Shown here in pieces: positions 23,652 through 28,302 of a stretch of 28,302 nt of DNA. The first letter of the stretch is position 1. Every line of letters begins with the position of its first letter. Source of the stretch: CAZVUW01 sp964629825 (GTDB taxonomy: Bacteria; Actinomycetota; Nitriliruptoria; Euzebyales; Egibacteraceae); assembly GCA_964629825.1 (NCBI GenBank), contig CAZVUW010000033.1:1-28302 (forward strand), in the 5' to 3' direction. A program made the position numbers and the translations under genes. The notes under the pieces were generated by a model, which saw only the letters and a list, made by a program, of their open reading frames with translations, did not search any database and had not been told where the DNA came from.

Positions 23652-25958
23652 GTGCCCACGCAGCCGTCCGCGGCGGAGCCGGAGCGCCTGCGCGCGCGCC
23701 TGGCCGGACGGCGGATCCTGGTCACCGGTGCGACCGGCTTCATCGGGCAGGCCGTGCTTGCGCGCCTGCTCGAGTCCGCTCCGGAGACGCGCGTGGACGT
23801 GCTGATCCGCGGCCGAGGTTCGCGCAGCGCAGGCGACCGCCTGGCACAGCTGCTCCAGGGACCCGCGTTCGCGAGCGTCCGCGCACGCCTCGGCGAGGAG
23901 GGCACCCAGGCCCTGGTGGGCGATCGGGTGAAGCCGCTGGAGGGCGCGCTCGGCGCCACCGCGCCGGAGCTCCCCGGGGATCTGGACGCGGTCATCCACT
24001 GCGCCGCCACGGTGTCGTTCGACCCGCCGATCGATGAGGCCTTCACGATCAACCTGCTCGGCGCCACCTCCCTGTACCAGGCGGTGCGAGCCAGCGGCAG
24101 CCGTGCCCACATCGTCCATGTCTCCACCGCCTACGTCGCCGGGATGCGCAAGGGGGTCGTCCCCGAGGCCCCCCTCGACCACACCGTCGACTGGCGCGCC
24201 GAGCTCGACGCCGCCCTGGCCGCCAGGACCGAGGTGGAGCGCAGCTCGCGCAAGCCCGAGGTCCTCGACCGCCTGATCGCCCAGGCCGCCCGGGAGCACC
24301 GCCGCGCCGGCCCGCAGACGGTTGCTGCCGATGCCGAGCGCCGCCGTCAGGAGGAGGTCACCAAGCGGCTGGTCGAGTACGGCCGCGCGCGGGCGCACAG
24401 CCTCGGCTGGCCCGACGTCTACACGCTCACCAAGGCCCTCGGCGAGCGCGCCACCGAGGAGATCGCCGCCGGCGAGAACCCCGACGAGGCCCTGCCTCTG
24501 TCGATCGTGCGGCCATCCATCGTGGAGAGCGCCCTGTTCTGGCCGAAGCCCGGCTGGATCGAGGGCTTCAAGATGGCCGAGCCGATCATCCTCGCCTACG
24601 GCCAGGGCGCGCTGCCCGACTTCCCCGGCGTTCCCGACGGCGCGATCGACATCATCCCGGTCGACCTGGTGGCCAACGCGCTCGTGGCCGTCGCGGCCTC
24701 TCCGCCCCCGCCGCGGCGCCCCGCCTACTTCCACATCTCCTCGGGTGCGCGCAACCCGCTGACCTTCCGCGGCCTGTACGAGCACGTCCGCTCCTACTTC
24801 CGCCGTCACCCGCTGCCCGAGCCGGACAGCGGCGAGGCCGTCGGCGTGCCGACCTGGGACTTCCCCGGTCGCACCAAGCTGGAGCGGCGCCTGCGGACCG
24901 CCGAGCGAGCCGTCGCCACCGCGGATCGGCTGCTCGAGCGGATCCCCCGCTCGGAGCGCACCCGCACCCTGGTCAACAAGGTGTCCAAGGCCAAGCGCGA
25001 GGTCGAGTTCATCCGCCGCTACGCGGACCTGTACGGCTCCTACACCGAGGCCGAGGTCGTCTACACCGACGACGCGATGCTGGCGCTGCACCGCAGCCTG
25101 CACCCGGACGACCGAGCCGAGATGGGCTTCGACTCCGCCGTCATCGACTGGGGCCACTACCTCGAGGAGGTCCACTGCCCGAGCGTGACGACGCTGCTGC
25201 GCCAGCGCCGCCCTCCGCGCTCGGAGCCGCAGGTCGTCATCGTCGAGCGGCCCGCCACCGCGGCCGTCTTCGACCTCGAGGGGACGATCGTCACGTCCAA
25301 CGTCGTCGAGAACTACCTGTGGCTGCGCCTGGCCGACCTGCCGGTGTGGGAGTGGCCCGGTGAGCTGGCGGACGTCGCCCGGCGCCTGCCTGGCTACCTG
25401 GCGGCCGACCGCCGCGACCGCGGCGACTTCCTGCGCGCGTTCTACTGCCGCTACGCGGGCGCATCGGTCGAGGGCGTCGAGCGGCTGATCGAAGAGCAGA
25501 TGGGCGAGGTGCTGCTGCGGCGCGTCTCGTCCGCCGCCATCCGCCGCATCCGGGAGCACCGCCAGGCGGGCCACCGGACGATCCTGATCACCGGCGCGAT
25601 CGAGCCGGTCGTCAAGCCCCTGCGGCCGCTGTTCGACGACGTCATCGCGACGCGGCTCGGCAGCGAGGACGGCCGCTTCACGGGCTACCTCGACAGCCCG
25701 CCGCTGGTCGGCGAGGCGCGGGCGGCCTGGCTGCGGCGACACTCCGAGAGCATGGGGATCGACCTGAACCAGAGCTACGCCTACGGCGACAGCCACTCCG
25801 ACCTCCCGCTGCTCCAGGCGGTGCGCCATCCCGTCGCCGTCAACCCGGACGTCGGCCTGTACCGAGTCGCGCGCCGCAAGCGCTGGCCCGTTGAGCACTG
25901 GCCCCACGACGCCGCCGGCAGCCGGCTCGCGCTGCCCCGGGCGGCGGAGGTGCGCTGA
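23652..25958 (+). CDS. Fatty acyl-CoA reductase fused to a HAD-IB hydrolase
   Basis: This is a 768-residue two-domain enzyme. The N-terminal extended SDR domain (about 18-400) is of the male-sterility / fatty acyl-CoA reductase type. It has TGATGFIG (25-32) for NADPH, S158 in HVSTAY, and Y257/K261 in the YxxxK motif. A helical linker (about 400-530) follows. The C-terminal HAD-IB domain (about 535-768) has FDLEGT with nucleophile D541, T647 in ILITG, and GDSHSD (712-717). The usual second Asp of DxD is Glu (E543). Reduction of acyl-CoA to aldehyde or alcohol is the expected reaction; the HAD part may remove a phosphate. The GTG start has AAGGGGG six bases upstream. The stop overlaps the next gene (TGATG). 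Confidence 0.87.
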   Translation: MPTQPSAAEPERLRARLAGRRILVTGATGFIGQAVLARLLESAPETRVDVLIRGRGSRSAGDRLAQLLQGPAFASVRARLGEEGTQALVGDRVKPLEGALGATAPELPGDLDAVIHCAATVSFDPPIDEAFTINLLGATSLYQAVRASGSRAHIVHVSTAYVAGMRKGVVPEAPLDHTVDWRAELDAALAARTEVERSSRKPEVLDRLIAQAAREHRRAGPQTVAADAERRRQEEVTKRLVEYGRARAHSLGWPDVYTLTKALGERATEEIAAGENPDEALPLSIVRPSIVESALFWPKPGWIEGFKMAEPIILAYGQGALPDFPGVPDGAIDIIPVDLVANALVAVAASPPPPRRPAYFHISSGARNPLTFRGLYEHVRSYFRRHPLPEPDSGEAVGVPTWDFPGRTKLERRLRTAERAVATADRLLERIPRSERTRTLVNKVSKAKREVEFIRRYADLYGSYTEAEVVYTDDAMLALHRSLHPDDRAEMGFDSAVIDWGHYLEEVHCPSVTTLLRQRRPPRSEPQVVIVERPATAAVFDLEGTIVTSNVVENYLWLRLADLPVWEWPGELADVARRLPGYLAADRRDRGDFLRAFYCRYAGASVEGVERLIEEQMGEVLLRRVSSAAIRRIREHRQAGHRTILITGAIEPVVKPLRPLFDDVIATRLGSEDGRFTGYLDSPPLVGEARAAWLRRHSESMGIDLNQSYAYGDSHSDLPLLQAVRHPVAVNPDVGLYRVARRKRWPVEHWPHDAAGSRLALPRAAEVR

Positions 25959-27178
25959 TGCTCGCGCTCGAGCTCTACCGGTCGAGGTCCCGCTACCTGG
26001 CCGCCCGCGCCGTCGGCGGGCGGCTGCCAGGCGTGCTGGCCGGGCCGACCGCGCCGCTGCGTCTGGTCAACCGCCCCAACCCTCGGCCACCGGGACCCGG
26101 CTGGGCGCGGGTGCGTCCGCGGCTGTCCGGCATCTGCGGGTCGGACCTCGCGACGCTGTCGGGTCAGTCGTCGCTGTACTTCTCGCCGCTGGTGTCCATG
26201 CCGTTCACGCCCGGGCACGAGGTGGTCGGCGAGCTGATCGACGACGTCGAGGGCAACGGCCGCGAGCCGCTGCGCGCCGGCACCCGCGTGGTCATCGACC
26301 CCGTCCTCAGCTGCGAGCCGCGCGGGCTGGACCCGTGTGAGGCCTGCGCCGCCGGTCAGACCAGCCGCTGCAGCCACATCACCGTCGGGCATGTGTCGCC
26401 GGGCCTCCAGACGGGCTACTGCGCCGACACCGGCGGCGGCTGGGGCAGCATGCTGCTCGCCCACCGCACCCAGCTCCACGCCGTGCCGGACGACCTGCCG
26501 GACGACCAAGCGGTGCTGGTGGAGCCGCTGGCCTGCGCGGTCCATGCCGTTCGCCGGGCCGCCATCGCCCCGGGCGAGTCCGTGCTGCTGGTCGGCTCCG
26601 GGACCGTCGGGCTGCTCACGCTGCTCGCGATTCGCGCGCTGACCCAGGCCGGCGACGTGATCGTTGTCGCCAAGCACCAGCGCCAGCAGGAGCTCGCGGG
26701 GGCGCTCGGCGCCTCGGACGTGGTCACCCCGGAGCGGGCAGCGACCGCGCTGCGGCGCGCCACCCGGGCGTTCCTCCTCCGCCCCGAGCGCGGCCAGGAC
26801 TACCTCCTCGGCGGCGCCGACGTCGCGATCGACTGCGCCGGCGCCGCCTCGAGCATCGATATGGCGCTGCGCAACACCCGCGCCGGCGGGCGTGTCCTGC
26901 TGGCCGGCATGCCGGGCTCGGCGGTCGATCTGGCACCGGTGTGGTTCCGTGAGCTGTCGGTCGTGGGCGCCTACGCGACCTCGCGCGGCGGCGCCGACGA
27001 CCCGGAGAGCAGTGACTTCGCAACGGCCCTGGCCCTCGCCCGCCGCGGTGATCTGGCAGGCTTCGTCGGGGCGACCTACCCCCTGGACCAGTGGCGTGAG
27101 GCCCTCGACCACGCCTTCGCGGCGGGCCGTCTCGGAACGCTGAAGATCGCCTTCGACCCCACGGAGCAGCAACGATGA
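25958..27178 (+). CDS. Zinc-dependent alcohol dehydrogenase (MDR family)
   Basis: This 406-residue medium-chain dehydrogenase oxidises an alcohol or reduces an aldehyde with NAD(P). The catalytic zinc ligands are C60 (GICGSD), H87/E88 (GHEVVG) and E189 (VEPLAC). The structural zinc site has C119, C127, C130 and C138, with an insertion between the first two. The nucleotide fold begins VLLVGSGTVGLLTLL, followed by a long insert (ALRRATRAFLLRPERGQDYL) before DVAIDCAGAASSID. The start overlaps the stop of the reductase gene (TGATG) and its own stop overlaps the LarA-like start (ATGA). It could handle the aldehyde or alcohol made by the upstream reductase, but the substrate is not visible in the sequence. 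Confidence 0.9.
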   Translation: MLALELYRSRSRYLAARAVGGRLPGVLAGPTAPLRLVNRPNPRPPGPGWARVRPRLSGICGSDLATLSGQSSLYFSPLVSMPFTPGHEVVGELIDDVEGNGREPLRAGTRVVIDPVLSCEPRGLDPCEACAAGQTSRCSHITVGHVSPGLQTGYCADTGGGWGSMLLAHRTQLHAVPDDLPDDQAVLVEPLACAVHAVRRAAIAPGESVLLVGSGTVGLLTLLAIRALTQAGDVIVVAKHQRQQELAGALGASDVVTPERAATALRRATRAFLLRPERGQDYLLGGADVAIDCAGAASSIDMALRNTRAGGRVLLAGMPGSAVDLAPVWFRELSVVGAYATSRGGADDPESSDFATALALARRGDLAGFVGATYPLDQWREALDHAFAAGRLGTLKIAFDPTEQQR

Positions 27179-28302
27179 CCAGCAGCCACAGCGCCCCCGG
27201 CGGTGGGACGGCCGGCGCCGTCGGCCGGACCGGCAACGGCGCCGCACGACCGCTGCGGCGGTCGGGGGTCGGGGGGCACGCGCCCCTCGGTCGGCCCGGG
27301 TTCGTGCTCGAGGTCGACGAGCGGACCCCGCCGCTGCTCGTCCACTCCGGCGAGAGCTTCCACCTCCAGCGCTTCCCCCTCGGCACGAGGGTCATCTACC
27401 CGCCGGAGTCGCTGCCCGGCCTGCCCGACGTCGACGGCGCCATCGAGCACGCGCTGGACCACCCGCTCGACTCCGAGCCGCTGGACGAGCTGCTCCGCCC
27501 CGGGATGCGGCTCACGATCGCGTTCGACGACATCTCGATCCCGCTGCCGCAGATGGCGACGCCCGACATCCGCCAGCGCATCATCGAGGCCGTGCTCACC
27601 CGCGCGGCCGCCGCCGGCGTGGACGACGTCGAGCTGATCGCGGCCAACGCGCTGCACCGGCGCATGACCCCGGCCGAGCTGCGCCGCTGCGTCGGCGAGC
27701 GCGTCTTCCGCTCCTTCTTCCCGGACCACCTGCGCAACCACGACGCCGAGGACCACGCCAACCTCGTCCACCTCGGGCAGACCGAGCACGGCGAGGACGT
27801 CGAGATCAACCGCCGGGCCGCCGAGAGCGACCTGCTCGTGTACGTGAACGTCAACCTCGTGGCCATGAGCGGCGGGGCCAAGTCGGTGCCGGTCGGGCTC
27901 GCCAGCTACCGCAGCCTGCGCCACCACCACAACGTCCACACGCTCGAGCACACGCGCTCGATGAACGACCCGCGCCACAGCGCCATGCACGACTCCTACG
28001 AGCGCATGGCACGGCTGGTGAACTCGAACGTCCGGGTGTTCCACATCGAGACCACCCTCAACAACGACACGTTCCCCGAGCACCTCGGCTTCCTGAACAA
28101 GCGCGAGTGGGAGTGGACGCTCAAGGACCAGGCGGCGTTCCTGGCCGTCAAGCGCGCCAACGAGCTCGCGCCGCCGAAGCTGCGCCACCGCATCTGGCAG
28201 AGCACCGTCTCGCCCTACAAGGTGACCGGAGTCAACGCCGGCGCGACCAAGCCGGTCCACGACCGCACCCTGGCGAACATCTACCGCCAGCAGCTCACCG
28301 AG
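27175..28302 (+). CDS. LarA-like (DUF2088) protein, N-terminal part
   Basis: This frame starts at ATG 27175 (ATGA overlap with the dehydrogenase) and stays open for 376 codons to the window end. After a disordered Gly/Arg-rich head (about 1-40), it follows the lactate racemase N-terminal domain: LTIAFDDISIPLPQM (113-127), LIAANALHRRMTPAELRR (154-171), HLGQTEHGEDVEINRRAAES (199-218) and MSGGAKSVPVGLASYRSL (231-248). K236 matches the lysine that tethers the nickel-pincer cofactor, and H252 a nickel-ligand position. The Arg of the DxTR motif is replaced (DISI), and I find no His at the equivalent of the second catalytic histidine. It probably acts on a different hydroxy acid or alcohol. The C-terminal domain is outside the window. 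Confidence 0.83.
   Translation, partial: MTSSHSAPGGGTAGAVGRTGNGAARPLRRSGVGGHAPLGRPGFVLEVDERTPPLLVHSGESFHLQRFPLGTRVIYPPESLPGLPDVDGAIEHALDHPLDSEPLDELLRPGMRLTIAFDDISIPLPQMATPDIRQRIIEAVLTRAAAAGVDDVELIAANALHRRMTPAELRRCVGERVFRSFFPDHLRNHDAEDHANLVHLGQTEHGEDVEINRRAAESDLLVYVNVNLVAMSGGAKSVPVGLASYRSLRHHHNVHTLEHTRSMNDPRHSAMHDSYERMARLVNSNVRVFHIETTLNNDTFPEHLGFLNKREWEWTLKDQAAFLAVKRANELAPPKLRHRIWQSTVSPYKVTGVNAGATKPVHDRTLANIYRQQLTE

Noticed and set aside
23400..25907. A minus-strand open frame of about 835 codons over the acyl-CoA reductase gene
   Set aside because: Antisense to a gene with intact SDR and HAD motifs; no recognisable domain of its own.

Overview
The window reads as a chromosomal segment of a very GC-rich actinobacterium. 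This rests on the overall base composition, a qcrCAB cytochrome bc operon whose Rieske subunit has three membrane segments and a twin-arginine motif, a DUF4191 protein, and three secreted proteins with type 2 cell-wall-binding repeats (CWB2). That mix suggests a deep lineage such as Nitriliruptoria, but the class is an inference. I see no rRNA, tRNA, insertion sequence, phage gene or CRISPR array.

Layout. 1-1578 is the C-terminal part of an aminopeptidase N, cut by the window edge. 1685-2563 is a LysM-transglycosylase. 2596-2791 (minus) is a decayed dihydrofolate-reductase-like gene. 2812-6049 (minus) is the operon small ORF-qcrC-qcrA-qcrB; the 35-codon first ORF has a strong ribosome site and overlaps qcrC. 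6186-6863 is DUF4191, followed by a 329-base structured leader, an M23-like protein and a CWB2-M15 carboxypeptidase (to 9944). 9965-12501 (minus) is a two-gene ABC exporter. A compact divergent promoter with two palindromes separates it from a rightward operon (12590-16606): winged-helix regulator, CWB2 protein with an unknown C-terminal domain, and glucose-6-phosphate isomerase. A perfect 36-base palindrome ends that operon. 16714-23407 (minus) holds four genes transcribed in the order secreted S8 protease with CWB2 repeats, O-antigen-ligase-like/TPR membrane protein, ECF sigma factor, and a membrane-anchored propeller-like protein. 23652 to the window end is a rightward overlapping set: fatty acyl-CoA reductase fused to a HAD hydrolase, zinc alcohol dehydrogenase, and a LarA-like (DUF2088) protein that runs off the window.

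How it fits together. Much of the window concerns the cell surface: wall hydrolases, wall-anchored proteins, a glycan ligase and a sigma/sensor pair that could regulate them. The other themes are respiration (bc complex) and an acyl-CoA to alcohol/aldehyde module with a LarA-like partner of unknown substrate. Genes are tightly packed: eight junctions are start-stop overlaps, implying translational coupling. Several wall-hydrolase genes carry hairpins directly upstream of, or over, their start sites.

The best candidates for something undescribed are the acyl-CoA reductase-HAD / alcohol dehydrogenase / LarA-like triad, the protease-ligase-sigma-propeller operon, the CWB2 protein with an unassigned C-terminal domain coupled to its regulator, and the 35-residue membrane peptide at the head of qcrCAB.
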